Below the pieces are notes generated by a model. That model was not told the DNA's origin, searched no databases, and saw only the letters and a program-made list of their open reading frames with translations. Position numbers and translations under genes: made by a program. DNA of 64,000 bases from Aquibium microcysteis (GTDB lineage: Bacteria > Pseudomonadota > Alphaproteobacteria > Rhizobiales > Rhizobiaceae): contig NZ_CP061080.1 of the NCBI RefSeq assembly GCF_014495845.1, positions 4,082,001 to 4,146,000 on the forward strand. Reading direction: 5' to 3'. Shown here piece after piece: positions 16,911 through 25,696 of this stretch. Positions within the stretch are counted from its first letter, which is position 1. The number at the start of each line of letters is the position of its first letter.

Positions 16911-17435
16911 ATGAGTGAACCTGTCCGCCACGATGCCACGACCATCAAGCTGGCCGAACGGCGCATCTTCTCCGCGTCGTTCAAGCCGCTCTACAACGAG
17001 GGCATGGGGCTGGTGGAGCAGACTGCGGAGTATCTCGACGGCGAAGGCCGCGCCGCGGCCAAGACGCTGTCGCGCCTCGCAGCCACGCTCTATGCTGCCG
17101 AATCCATGCGCCTGACCACGCGGCTGATGCAGATCGCCTCCTGGCTGCTCCTGCAGCGCGCCGCCAATTCCGGCGAGATGACGCGCGACCAGGTCGCGGC
17201 CGAGAAGGCCAAGGTGCGGCTCGACACGGCGTCGGCCCAGAACGACGTTCCCGGCTGGAACGAACTGCCGCAGGCCTTCAAGGATCTGGTCGATCGCTCG
17301 CTGAGCCTGCAGGGTCTGGTCCGCCGCATGGACGACGAGATCTACGGCAGCGGCGCGATGCCGGCGCAGCCGCCGCGCGCCAATCCGGTTTCCGACCAGA
17401 TCTCGCTGCTCAACACCGCCTTCGGCCGCGGCTGA
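16911..17435 (+). CDS. rcdA: RcdA, regulator of CtrA degradation (DUF1465)
   Basis: A 174-residue helical protein matching RcdA/DUF1465, the adaptor that helps deliver CtrA and other substrates to the ClpXP protease at the cell pole. Recognisable blocks are KLAERRIFSASFKPLYNEGM near the N-terminus, YAAESMRLTTRLMQIASWLLLQRA in the middle and LDTASAQNDVPGWNELPQAFKDLVDRSLSL near the end. It finishes with a disordered Pro/Ala tail carrying the VSDQISLL peptide. Length agrees with Caulobacter RcdA. GAGGGGTGATGTC precedes the ATG. The CtrA box 125 bp upstream suggests that CtrA drives its own turnover factor. Confidence 0.92.
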   Translation: MSEPVRHDATTIKLAERRIFSASFKPLYNEGMGLVEQTAEYLDGEGRAAAKTLSRLAATLYAAESMRLTTRLMQIASWLLLQRAANSGEMTRDQVAAEKAKVRLDTASAQNDVPGWNELPQAFKDLVDRSLSLQGLVRRMDDEIYGSGAMPAQPPRANPVSDQISLLNTAFGRG

Positions 17436-17441
17436 ACGCGA

Positions 17442-18224
17442 TCAGGGTCCCCACAGCGCGAGCGCCCATCGGACGCCCGACTCGGTCGCGGGCGAGGCCA
17501 GCACCGCGGCAGTCACGATGAGGCCGAAGGTCACCCTCCGGTAGGTCGCCTCGGTCGCCAGACCATAGAGCCTTGCGCCGATGGCCAGCCCCGCGAAATA
17601 GACCGGCGCAGCGGCGATGCCGAGCATCACCGGCCCGCGGTCGAACAGTCCCGCGGTCCAGAGATTGCCGATCGACAGCACCTCTCCCAGGAAGAACAGC
17701 GTGAGCAGGTTGGCCCGCAGCAGCGCGGCGGGCAGGCCGGACGCGAGCCAGTAGAGGATCACCGGCGGACCCGGAATGGAGGCCATGCCGCCGAGCAGTC
17801 CGGCCAAGCCGCCCACCCCCGCCGCGACCGCCGCATTGCGCGGTCCGCGCCACGTCCAGCCGCTCCACAGCGCCGCCGCGCAGGCGAGGATGGCGATCGA
17901 GATCGCCCACCGCAGCGTCACCGGATCGCCCGCCTTGAGGAGCAGTACGCCGACCGGCAGCATCACGAACAGCCCGGCCGCCACCGGGAGCACATCGCGC
18001 CAGCGCGCCTGCCTGAGCGCCGGCAGCGTCACCGGCAGGACCGGCAGCGAATCCATGATGACGATGACGACGATCGCCGCCTGCGGGCCGTAGAGCGCGC
18101 CGGCCACGGGCGCGACGATCATGCCCGTACCGAAGCCCGAAAGGCCGCGCGCGATGCCCGCCAGCAGCACGGTGACCAGAAGCACGCCAAGCGCGGCGTC
18201 GGGGACAGGCAGGTCTGTCGGCAC
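17442..18224 (-). CDS. TSUP (TauE/SafE) family membrane transporter
   Basis: A 260-residue membrane protein with about eight helices. The two family repeats appear as GIARGLSGFGTGMIVAPVAGALYG and GLAGLLGGMASIPGPPVILYWLASG. The GTG at 18224 is chosen because upstream in-frame sequence is Arg/Pro-rich and not membrane-like. It converges with rcdA (6 bp between stops) and is divergent from ruvC. It belongs to the same superfamily as the gene at 11848 but to a different branch. The substrate is unknown. Confidence 0.82.
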   Translation of the reverse strand: MPTDLPVPDAALGVLLVTVLLAGIARGLSGFGTGMIVAPVAGALYGPQAAIVVIVIMDSLPVLPVTLPALRQARWRDVLPVAAGLFVMLPVGVLLLKAGDPVTLRWAISIAILACAAALWSGWTWRGPRNAAVAAGVGGLAGLLGGMASIPGPPVILYWLASGLPAALLRANLLTLFFLGEVLSIGNLWTAGLFDRGPVMLGIAAAPVYFAGLAIGARLYGLATEATYRRVTFGLIVTAAVLASPATESGVRWALALWGP

Positions 18225-18300
18225 TGTGCACGTCTCGCGCCCTGACGCATGTCTCCCGGAAGCGGGCACCGGTTCGGGGGAAAGACATGGGAGAAAAGGA

Positions 18301-18377
18301 CCTGAAGCGTGCGGCGCGGATCTGCAAGATCGCGGCACGCTTCAGGCGGGTTCCGGCCGCCGTCCCCTGGACGGCGG
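18301..18377. repeat. Two tandem hairpins between divergent genes
   Basis: CCTGAAGCGTGC (18301-18312) pairs with GCACGCTTCAGG (18335-18346), with a smaller GATCT/AGATC dyad in its loop. A second hairpin pairs CCGCCGTCC (18357-18365) with GGACGGCGG (18369-18377). They fill the 218-bp gap between the TSUP gene and ruvC and may be a dispersed palindromic element or regulatory structures. Confidence 0.6.
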
Positions 18378-18442
18378 TGGAAATGTTTCTCATTTGTTCA
18401 CTTCAGCATGGCAATGGTCCTCGACTCGCATAGGATAGGTCC

Positions 18443-18961
18443 ATGGCAGAGACGATTCGCATCATCGGCATCGACCCGGGCCTCCGGCGCACCGGATGGG
18501 GCATCATCGAGGCCTGCGGCAATTCCCTGCGCTTCCTCGGCGCCGGCACGATCCGGTCCGACGACAAGGCCGATCTCGCCTCGCGCCTGTGCCAGCTGCA
18601 CGACGGTCTCGCCGCCATCGTCCACGCCGAGCGGCCGGACGAGGCGGCGGTCGAGCAGACCTTCGTCAACAAGGACGCCACCGCGACGCTGAAGCTCGGC
18701 CAGGCGCGCGGCGTGGCCATGCTGGTGCCGGCGCTGGCCGGCCTGCCGGTTTCCGAATACGCGCCGAACGCGGTCAAGAAGACCGTCATCGGCGTCGGCC
18801 ATGGCGACAAGCGGCAGATCCACATGATGGTGAAGGTGCTGATGCCGCGGGCCGCCTTCGACAGCGACGACGCTGCCGATGCGCTGGCGATCGCCATCTG
18901 CCATGCCCATCACCGGCAGAGCGCGGCGGGGCGTCTGGCGGCACTGGCCAGGGCAGGCTGA
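18443..18961 (+). CDS. ruvC: Holliday junction resolvase RuvC
   Basis: A 172-residue endonuclease that resolves Holliday junctions with RuvAB. All four catalytic acidic residues are visible: D11 in [14 protein letters not shown]71 in AAVEQTFVN, and D143 and D146 in [11 protein letters not shown]. The length is normal. Unlike many relatives where ruvC, ruvA and ruvB are contiguous, here ruvC is followed by a minus-strand carbonic anhydrase gene and no ruvA or ruvB is in the window. Confidence 0.96.
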   Translation: MAETIRIIGIDPGLRRTGWGIIEACGNSLRFLGAGTIRSDDKADLASRLCQLHDGLAAIVHAERPDEAAVEQTFVNKDATATLKLGQARGVAMLVPALAGLPVSEYAPNAVKKTVIGVGHGDKRQIHMMVKVLMPRAAFDSDDAADALAIAICHAHHRQSAAGRLAALARAG

Positions 18962-18987
18962 TCGGCGCCTGCGGTCGCGCACGCGCC

Positions 18988-19632
18988 TCAGGCGAGTTCG
19001 GGCCGCTCGAAATCGCCCGACTGGCGGTTCATCGCCCACAATTCTCCCGTCGAAATGTCGAACCAGGCGCCGTGCAGCGACAGCCGGCCCTTGTCCTCCA
19101 GGATCTTGACGCAGGGAAAGGTCCGCAGATTGGCGATCGAGAAGCGGATCGAGATCCGCTCCAGCGCGGTCTGCCGTTCGCCGGCGGTCATCATGCTGTT
19201 GTGGCTGACGACGTCGGCCGCCGGTGCCACCATGCTCATCCACTTTCCGATGAAATCGCCCGGCGACAGCGGCTCGGCGGCCGGATCGAGCGCGGCGCGG
19301 ATGCCGCCGCAGCGGCCGTGGCCGAGCACGACGATGTGCTTCACCTTCAGGCTCTGCACCGCGAATTCCAGCGCCGCCGACGTGGAATGGTGCCCCCCGT
19401 CCGGCTGGTAGGGCGGCACGAGATTGGCGACGTTGCGCACGACGAACAGTTCGCCCGGCCCGGCATCGAAGATCGTCTCCGGCGCGGCGCGGGAATCGCA
19501 GCAGGCGATGACCATGGTCATCGGCTTCTGGCCGGACGCCGCCAGGTCCCGGTAGCGCTGCGTCTCGGTCGAATAGCGCCCGCCCATGAAGTTGCGATAG
19601 CCCGAAAGCAGGTGGTCCGGCAGATGATCCAT
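18988..19632 (-). CDS. Beta-class carbonic anhydrase
   Basis: A 214-residue zinc enzyme interconverting CO2 and bicarbonate. Zinc and catalytic residues are present: C45, D46 and R48 in ACCDSRAAPE, and H105 and C108 in LGHGRCGG. FVVRNVANLVPPY is the usual strand between them. No signal peptide is seen, so it is cytoplasmic. It converges on ruvC with 26 bp between stops. The start at 19632 gives the family-like N-terminus MDHLPDHLLSGYRNF. Confidence 0.94.
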   Translation of the reverse strand: MDHLPDHLLSGYRNFMGGRYSTETQRYRDLAASGQKPMTMVIACCDSRAAPETIFDAGPGELFVVRNVANLVPPYQPDGGHHSTSAALEFAVQSLKVKHIVVLGHGRCGGIRAALDPAAEPLSPGDFIGKWMSMVAPAADVVSHNSMMTAGERQTALERISIRFSIANLRTFPCVKILEDKGRLSLHGAWFDISTGELWAMNRQSGDFERPELA

Positions 19633-19682
19633 GGGCAACCCATTGCGGCAGATGGACACACGCGTCAATGGTCTGCGGACCG

Positions 19683-20462
19683 TCAGGTCCAGATGGCGAT
19701 CGGCAGTCCCCACCCATCCCTTCCGGGCGGATCGGGAAACGGCAGCGCCTCTCCGGCCGAATGTCGTGCGGCGATCAGCATCATCGCGGCCGCATCCAGG
19801 TAGTCGTCCGCGCCCGCTCCGCGCGGCGGCGCGGCGTCGAGAAAGGCGCGGTCGATGCCGCAGGCTTCCAGCAGCGCCTTCCGCTCCTCCATGCCCTCCG
19901 GGTTCACGCTTCCCTTGACCTTCTTCGGCGTCTGCATGGCGCGCTCGCCGTTCAGCCGCCAGAAGGCGGCTTCGGGATGCGATTCGATCACCCGCTCGCA
20001 CAGCCCCGGCCGCGCGCGCAGCAAGGCGTCGAGCTCGCGGATCTTCGGGAAGATGCCGAAGGCCTGGATGGAGATGGCACGCGGCGGCTCGGACGTTGCG
20101 CGCGCCACCACACTCGCCCGGCGATGCGCCGCATGCCACGCGTCGACCGTGGTGAAGGCGTCCGCTTCGGCGAACACCGCTGCCCGCGAGGGGATGGAGA
20201 AGACGCTGGACTGCCGGGCGCCGAGCTTCTCCCGCACCAGCCGCTCGGGTCCGCGCCCGCCGTGCCCGACCCGCTCCGGCAGGCCGATCGGCATGTCGAC
20301 GGCGATCACCGCCTGCGCATCGAGCGAATCGACGAGATCGGCCAGATGCGCGAAGACGGCCGCATCGAGCGCGGCGCCGGGCCGGCGGATGACCGCGATC
20401 CAGCCCGCCCTGCACCCGTCGACCCCGGCGACAGTGGCGGTTGCCGCAACCGGAGGCGTCAC
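19683..20462 (-). CDS. DUF429 predicted RNase H-fold nuclease
   Basis: A 259-residue protein of the DUF429 (COG4923-like) family, thought to have an RNase H-like fold. Acidic motifs are GVDGCRAGW near residue 12, AVDMPIGLP in the middle and DDYLDAAAMMLIAAR near the C-terminus, consistent with a metal site. SIQAFGIFPKIRELD is also family-typical. The GTG start at 20462 overlaps the pdxY stop (GTGA), so it is translated by coupling. No biochemical role is established for the family. The operon with a vitamin B6 kinase is unexplained. Confidence 0.82.
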   Translation of the reverse strand: MTPPVAATATVAGVDGCRAGWIAVIRRPGAALDAAVFAHLADLVDSLDAQAVIAVDMPIGLPERVGHGGRGPERLVREKLGARQSSVFSIPSRAAVFAEADAFTTVDAWHAAHRRASVVARATSEPPRAISIQAFGIFPKIRELDALLRARPGLCERVIESHPEAAFWRLNGERAMQTPKKVKGSVNPEGMEERKALLEACGIDRAFLDAAPPRGAGADDYLDAAAMMLIAARHSAGEALPFPDPPGRDGWGLPIAIWT

Positions 20463-21343
20463 GCGCGCCGGTCCCGGCTGGGGTGCATCAGCTGGCGCAT
20501 GTGCACCATGGCCATCGGATGCGAGAGGCTGCCGGCATCGGTCTCGATCTGAAGCTCGTCGCCGCCGCGCTTGGCCGTGCGCGCCAGAATCTCGAACACC
20601 GAAGCGGTGGTGGACTGCAGCGCCCTGTCCGGCTTCTCGCCCGCCATGAGCCGCGCCAGGAACACCGCCGCGGTCAGGTCCCCGAGACCGTTCGGCGGCC
20701 GTTCGATCATGCGGTGCTCGGCGAGCCAGGCATGCGAGGGCGTGACAAGGAGGTTGCCGATCCCGCCCGCCATCATCGCCGGGGCCGACGTGACCAGCAT
20801 CGTCGGCGGACCCGCCATCAGCGCCGCCTCCATCACCGCGCGTGGCGTGTCGAGCGCGGCCTGGACGATCCACTGCAGTTCGAACCGGTTGGGCGTGGCG
20901 ATGTCGGCCAGCGGCAGCAACCGGTCGCGGATCGCCGCCGCCAGCGCCTCCGGGACATAGAGCCCGCCACTGTCGCCGATCACGGGATCGCAGACGTAGC
21001 GCAACCCGGGATTGCGGGCCTTCAGCGAAGCGACGAGGCGCGCGACGCTCTCGGCCTGCGCGGCCGAGCCGAGATAGCCCGACAGGACCGCGCCCACCTC
21101 GCCCACCCAGGGCGCACCCTCGAGATCGCCGATCAGCGCCGCGAACGCCGCGTCGTCCGGCACGATACGGGTCGCCCGCCCATGTCCCGGGTGCCATGGC
21201 AGGATGACCGTCGGCACGGCCCACACCGGATGTCCGAGCGTCTCCAGCGCGAAGACCGCGGCCCGGTTGCCGACGGAACCGCGCGCGACGTGGCTGGAGA
21301 TCACGATCACGGCCCGTGGTGGCGGAGCGTCCTGGAGGCTCAT
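20459..21343 (-). CDS. pdxY: Pyridoxal kinase (PdxY type)
   Basis: A 294-residue ribokinase-fold enzyme that phosphorylates pyridoxal in the B6 salvage route. Family signatures are VISSHVARGSVGNRAAVFALE at the N-terminus, the substrate loop PTVILPWHPGHG, YVCDPVIGDSGGLYVP and NRFELQWIV. The ATP-binding block near PPNGLGDLTAAVFLARLMAG carries the catalytic Asp. It is the middle gene of a three-gene operon: an 82-residue membrane protein starts upstream and the DUF429 gene is coupled downstream. Confidence 0.93.
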   Translation of the reverse strand: MSLQDAPPPRAVIVISSHVARGSVGNRAAVFALETLGHPVWAVPTVILPWHPGHGRATRIVPDDAAFAALIGDLEGAPWVGEVGAVLSGYLGSAAQAESVARLVASLKARNPGLRYVCDPVIGDSGGLYVPEALAAAIRDRLLPLADIATPNRFELQWIVQAALDTPRAVMEAALMAGPPTMLVTSAPAMMAGGIGNLLVTPSHAWLAEHRMIERPPNGLGDLTAAVFLARLMAGEKPDRALQSTTASVFEILARTAKRGGDELQIETDAGSLSHPMAMVHMRQLMHPSRDRRA

Positions 21344-21347
21344 CGCT

Positions 21348-21596
21348 TCAGCCGCCCGCGAAGTAGGACAGGAGCCAGCCGGCCAGCACGACGAGCAGCA
21401 CGATCCCGATGGCGCGCCCGATCCGCGTGCCCCAGACCTCGATCGGATCCGAAGGGTCGGCGTCGTCGGCGCGCATGTGCTTCTCCACGCGCCGCGCCGT
21501 CCGCACCGCCAGCGAGCCGGAGGGATCGGATTCCCGGGCGATCCGGTCGAGGATGCGCCGCGATTCCTCGTTCTCGTTGGGCGTCTTGCCTTTCAT
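21348..21596 (-). CDS. Small single-helix membrane protein
   Basis: An 82-residue protein: a charged cytoplasmic part (MKGKTPNENEESRRILDRIA, then many Asp/Arg) and one C-terminal transmembrane helix (AIGIVLLVVLAGWLLSYFAGG), so it is tail-anchored. The ATG at 21596 is preceded by AGGGAGAGG. Its stop is 4 bp before pdxY. Rhizobial genomes carry similar small proteins next to pdxY. The function is unknown. Confidence 0.72.
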   Translation of the reverse strand: MKGKTPNENEESRRILDRIARESDPSGSLAVRTARRVEKHMRADDADPSDPIEVWGTRIGRAIGIVLLVVLAGWLLSYFAGG

Positions 21597-21843
21597 CCGG
21601 CCTCTCCCTGTCGTCGGCGGTCCGGTGTTCGTCGCCGACCGGCTGCTCCGGACCCGAGACTTGCTCCCGGACCGGACGCTGGAGCTTGCGGAGCGAAACC
21701 GGAAGATCACGGATCGCATTAGCCCATCGCAACCGACCGCGAAAGCCGGGCTCCTCCGCCCACCGCGTCAGGCGCCGTCGGCGCAGGATTTGATCTGCGG
21801 ACTCTTGCATGCCAGCGCGCCGGGGCGGTAAGGTTAACAAATC

Positions 21844-22353
21844 ATGAAGACCGCTTTGACCATAGACATCCGCCGTGCCGAGGAGAAGGACGCCTCGGCC
21901 ATCGCGGACGTGCATATGGAATCCTGGCTCGGCGCCTATTCGGGCCTCATTCCCCACAAGGCGCTGAACCGGATGATCGGCCGCCGCGGCCGGTCGTGGT
22001 GGGAGAACGCGATTCGCCGCGCGTCGGCCATCCTGGTCGTCGAGGTCGGCGATGCCGTCGTCGGCTATGCCACGCTCGGGCGCAACCGCGCCCGCGAACT
22101 GCCGCACCAGGGCGAGATCTACGAACTCTACATCCGCCCGGAATACCAGGGCGTCGGCCTCGGCAGCAGGCTGTTCGCCGCCGCGCGCGAGCGTCTTGCG
22201 AGACATGGACTGAAGGGCCTCGTCGTCTGGGCGCTCGAGGACAACGCCACCGCCCTGTCCTTCTATCACGGGGCCGGCGGCCGCGACGTTGCCGAGGGCG
22301 TGGAAGTGTTCGAGCAGCGCGCGCTCAGGAAAGTCGCCTTCGTATGGGAGTGA
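21844..22353 (+). CDS. GNAT family N-acetyltransferase
   Basis: A 169-residue acetyl-CoA-dependent transferase of the RimI/GNAT fold. The acetyl-CoA-binding motif A is LYIRPEYQGVGLGSRLFAAARERL (R/QxxGxG/A present as QGVGLG). It is followed by GLVVWALEDNATALSFYHGAGGR, the motif B region. The N-terminus IRRAEEKDASAIADVHMESW is typical. The acceptor is unknown. It stands 99 bp upstream of ppa in the same direction. Confidence 0.88.
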   Translation: MKTALTIDIRRAEEKDASAIADVHMESWLGAYSGLIPHKALNRMIGRRGRSWWENAIRRASAILVVEVGDAVVGYATLGRNRARELPHQGEIYELYIRPEYQGVGLGSRLFAAARERLARHGLKGLVVWALEDNATALSFYHGAGGRDVAEGVEVFEQRALRKVAFVWE

Positions 22354-22452
22354 CGGGCAGGCCGCCGCCTTCCGTTCGCCGCCTGCCGGCAGGCTTGCGC
22401 TGCATTGCACAAAAAGCTAATCGCCTGCGCGACCCTGAAGGAGTTGAATTCC

Positions 22453-22986
22453 ATGCGCATCGAAGCGATCGACATCGGCGACAATCCGCCGAACGACGTC
22501 AACGTCATCATCGAAGTGCCGGTCGGCGGCCAGCCGATCAAGTACGAGATGGACAAGAAGGCGGGCACCCTCGTCGTCGACCGCTTCCTCTACACCTCGA
22601 TGACCTATCCGGGCAATTACGGCTTCGTGCCGCACACGCTGTCGGGCGACGGCGATCCGATCGACGTGCTCGTGTGCAACACCCGCCAGCTCATCCCCGG
22701 CTGCGTCATCAACGTGCGCCCGATCGGCGTGCTGATCATGGAGGACAATGCCGGCCAGGACGAGAAGGTGATCGCGGTACCCTCCCCGCACCTGACGCGG
22801 CGCTACGAGAAGGTGCACAACTACACCGACCTGCCGGAGATCTCGCTGAAGCAGATCGAGCACTTCTTCGAGCACTACAAGGATCTGGAAGCGGGCAAAT
22901 GGGTCAAGATCGGCTCATGGCACGATGCCGACCACGCCAAGCAGATGATCGTCGAGGCGATCGCCCGCGCCAGGCAGGCGGGCTGA
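22453..22986 (+). CDS. ppa: Inorganic pyrophosphatase (family I)
   Basis: A 177-residue soluble pyrophosphatase hydrolysing PPi to phosphate, essential for pulling biosynthetic reactions forward. The signature [11 protein letters not shown] carries the metal ligands D66, D68 and D71. The fourth acidic patch lies in [14 protein letters not shown], and [11 protein letters not shown] is also diagnostic. The start at 22453 follows GAAGGAG and matches the family N-terminus MRIEAIDIG. Confidence 0.97.
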   Translation: MRIEAIDIGDNPPNDVNVIIEVPVGGQPIKYEMDKKAGTLVVDRFLYTSMTYPGNYGFVPHTLSGDGDPIDVLVCNTRQLIPGCVINVRPIGVLIMEDNAGQDEKVIAVPSPHLTRRYEKVHNYTDLPEISLKQIEHFFEHYKDLEAGKWVKIGSWHDADHAKQMIVEAIARARQAG

Positions 22987-23053
22987 CCGGCCGGGCTGTG
23001 TCCCTGCTGGGGCGGCGGCCACTCCCCTCCGCCCCGCGCCACCCCTGCCCGCA

Positions 23054-23700
23054 TCATTCCGGACAGCCGCCCCGCGCTTCGCGCGGTTCGTCTTCCGGAA
23101 CGGCGCAGGATGGCGGCCGGCGCCGCAACCGCCATCGCTTTCGCACGGCGTCCCCATCCCCGCCTTCGTCATCCCGGAACGGCGTCCGAGCGCAGCGAAG
23201 GACGACGTATCCGGGATCCATGCCTCGCCGTCCTTGCCCGCACTCCGGTGCGGGGCGACACACGGCCCGCCGTCTCCGCGATCCCGCCCCCTCTGCGCCG
23301 TCCGGCCTCTCGACCACCGCAGGGTCATGGGCGTGGCAACCGCTGCAGCGATGACGGCGGCGGTGTCGCGGGGGCGGCCGAGAGAGGTGATCCTGCCCCG
23401 GATCGCGGGGAGGGGCGGCGAGGCATGGATCCCGGATACGTGCCGTCTCGCTTCGCTCGACGTCGCGTTCCGGGATGACGACGGTGAAAGGCGTCCCGCA
23501 AGATTGAATGGATCCCGTCCTGCGCTGCCTCCGGCTTCGCCCGGGACGACGACGGTGAAAAACCCGCCGCAAGTGTAATGCGGGGCCACTGCAAAGGCCA
23601 GGCAGGCGGGCGGAACGTGTCTCCGGGCGCACCCGCCCCTGCCCGCGTCATTCCGGACCGGATGCCGAGCGCAGCGAAGGCATCCGGATCCGGAACCCGT
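23054..23700. repeat. Cluster of inverted intergenic repeats
   Basis: The 775-bp gap after ppa holds no credible gene but several copies of one palindromic element. One copy (23167-23228) starts TCATCCCGGAACG and runs to GTATCCGGGATCCATGCC. A second copy in opposite orientation (23417-23484) reads GGCATGGATCCCGGATAC and ends CCGGGATGACGACGG. Degenerate copies are at 23054-23110, 23529-23560 and 23648-23700. All contain GAGCGCAGCGAAGG or its complement. This is the style of rhizobial dispersed palindromes. Confidence 0.8.
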
Positions 23701-23761
23701 TCCGTGACCTCCGCAGGAGCGGCCTCGACACCCTCGACGTCCAGCCCCGGAGCCGCTGCTC

Positions 23762-24391
23762 TCAGTTCTCGGCGCGCGTGAACGACGGCAGCGCCACGTC
23801 GCCCTGGTCGATCGTCGGCTGGTCGGCCCCGCAGACGAAATCGCGCGCCACCGCATCGGCGATGCGCCGCGCCTTGGCATTGGCGTCGCCATTGCCCTCA
23901 GCCGCCACGTAGCCCACCGCGCACCCGTCCCGCTCGTAAGGCTGGCCCACCTTCTCGACCACCAGCACCTGCACCCGTTCATCCGGATCCTCCGGGTCGC
24001 TGACGAACCAGCGATGGATGGTGGCGAAGGGCACGGCGCCGTCGCCGCGTGCCTCCAGCCGCCATTCGATCTTCGGGCCCGTCGCGTTGAAGGCGTCGAA
24101 GCTCTCCCAGACCGGGGCGAGATCGCCGGCCGGTGGAAAGCCGTAGAACAGCGATTCCCGCGCATCGGCATAGGCGATGAAGACGGGGTAACCGCGATAG
24201 CCGTCGCAGACGAGGTTCGCCCAGTCGCCGCCCTCGTCGGGATCGGCCCCGGCAAACGTCGTGCAGTTCTCCTCGACGACGAGGTCGGTATAGGCGCTGG
24301 ACACCTCCTGCGCCGCGGCGGGCGCCGCAAGCAGCGCGACCGCCAGCACCCATGCCGCGAAAGCCCCCTTCGTCCCGACGTCGTTCACCAT
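23762..24391 (-). CDS. Exported hypothetical protein
   Basis: A 209-residue protein with a signal peptide (VNDVGTKGAFAAWVLAVALLAAPAAAQE) and a mature part with four cysteines (ENCTTF, LVCDGYRGYP, RDGCAVGYV, DFVCGADQP), enough for two disulfides in the periplasm. GGAGGATGCGGGG precedes the ATG at 24391. No enzymatic motif is seen. The family is not recognised by name but looks like a conserved rhizobial periplasmic protein. It precedes the DUF167 gene by position only and reads away from the repeat field. Confidence 0.7.
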   Translation of the reverse strand: MVNDVGTKGAFAAWVLAVALLAAPAAAQEVSSAYTDLVVEENCTTFAGADPDEGGDWANLVCDGYRGYPVFIAYADARESLFYGFPPAGDLAPVWESFDAFNATGPKIEWRLEARGDGAVPFATIHRWFVSDPEDPDERVQVLVVEKVGQPYERDGCAVGYVAAEGNGDANAKARRIADAVARDFVCGADQPTIDQGDVALPSFTRAEN

Positions 24392-24544
24392 CCCCGCATC
24401 CTCCGGCCAGCGTTTCCGTCCGGATGCTAGCGCATCCGGCCCGCGCCTGTGAACCTCCCGTTGCAGCGGTGCGATCCGCACCCCGTCCGCGTCCGGCACC
24501 GGATCGAAGGAAGCCGCGCGGGTCCCACGCAGGGGACGACGGCT

Positions 24545-24856
24545 TCAGCCCTTGGCCGCCAGGGCGCCCAGCCGTTCCGCCAGGTCCCGCGCGTCGCCCG
24601 ACAGCCGCACCGTCTTCAGCCGCGCCGTCCCGCCGGCCACGACGCTGACCGACCGCCGCGGCAGGCCGAGCGACGCGGCGAGAAGCTTTTCCAGCGCGGC
24701 ATTGGCCGCGCCCTTCTCCGGCGCCGCGCGCACTCGCGCCTTGAGATGGGAGCGCCCGTCGGCCGTCTCCTCCACCCCGTCGACCGCATCCTCGCCGCCG
24801 CGCGGCGTCAGCCGCACGAAGAGGTCGAGCCCGTCCTTCGCCGGACGGAAGAACAT
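24545..24856 (-). CDS. DUF167 (YggU-like) protein
   Basis: A 103-residue soluble protein of the DUF167/UPF0235 family. LFVRLTPRGGEDAVDG and HLKARVRAAPEKGAANAALEKLLAASLGLP are the signature blocks, with VSVVAGGTARLKTVRL following. The function is unknown. The gene lies 5 bp after the yggT-like gene, an association conserved across many bacteria that suggests a shared envelope or translation-linked role. Confidence 0.88.
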   Translation of the reverse strand: MFFRPAKDGLDLFVRLTPRGGEDAVDGVEETADGRSHLKARVRAAPEKGAANAALEKLLAASLGLPRRSVSVVAGGTARLKTVRLSGDARDLAERLGALAAKG

Positions 24857-24861
24857 TTGGG

Positions 24862-25152
24862 TCAGATCAGCGCCGGCGCGATGGTGGTGATGATCAGCTG
24901 GCGCACGAAGAACAGGATCAGCAGCAGGATGATCGGCGAGATGTCGATGCCGCCGAGATCGGGCATGATGCGCCGGATCGGCCGCAGCGCCGGCTCGGTC
25001 ACGCGGTAGAGAAAGTCGCCGATCGTCGCCACGACCTGGTTGCGCGAATTGATCACATTGAAGGCGAACAGCCACGAGAAGATCGCCGAGGCGATGATGA
25101 GCCACCAGAAGATGTCCAAGGCCAGAAGAAGGGTCTGGATAAGCGCAACCAT
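24862..25152 (-). CDS. yggT: YggT family membrane protein
   Basis: A 96-residue protein with two hydrophobic hairpins: [28 protein letters not shown] and [22 protein letters not shown]. The linking segment [23 protein letters not shown] is the YggT signature. It is widely conserved; in some bacteria its relatives help in osmotic stress or cell-division-site placement. The downstream DUF167 gene is in the same operon. Confidence 0.9.
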   Translation of the reverse strand: MVALIQTLLLALDIFWWLIIASAIFSWLFAFNVINSRNQVVATIGDFLYRVTEPALRPIRRIMPDLGGIDISPIILLLILFFVRQLIITTIAPALI

Positions 25153-25290
25153 GCCGGTCTCCGATCGTTTCGCGACATGTAGCCATTGCCCTGCCCGGGG
25201 GCAAGGGAGAGTGCGGCGCGCGCCAACGCCGCCGCGCGTCCCGCTTGACAGCGCCCGCCCCGCGCTCGTAAAAGCCGCCATCCGCTGGAC

Positions 25291-25366
<76 letters not shown>

Positions 25367-25696
25367 GTGGAAATTCTTTGCCTTCGGCGGCTTGTGAGCG
25401 TCGAAAGCCCCCCACTTCCCCTCCCTTTGCCGAAACCCGGCCGAGCGTCAGCGCAGGGTGGCTGGCCCACGGCATCCGGAAGACCTCCTTCGCCCGGATC
25501 GGCGAAGTGCTGCAGATCCGTGTCCATCCTTCAGTTCCTGAGAAGTCTCTCTGGGTGATCAAGCGACCGTCCGGCAGGCGGCCGTTCCACCGCCCACAGG
25601 GCGGACAGGACCGGCTTCGACGTCAGACCTCCTTCTGGTCCGCAGAGGGCGGGCAGGCCGGAGCCGTCGCGCATGGAGACGGCTCCGGCATCCTCC
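25367..25696. other. Intergenic, no gene recognised
   Basis: About 330 bp between the tRNA and the convergent 3' end of the autotransporter gene. Only short, non-conserved open frames are present, and no T-tract terminator or attachment-site duplication of the tRNA 3' end was seen. Confidence 0.5.

Noticed and set aside
23054..23700. CRISPR array
   Set aside because: The repeats are irregular in spacing and face both ways, without uniform spacers or cas genes. They are dispersed palindromes.
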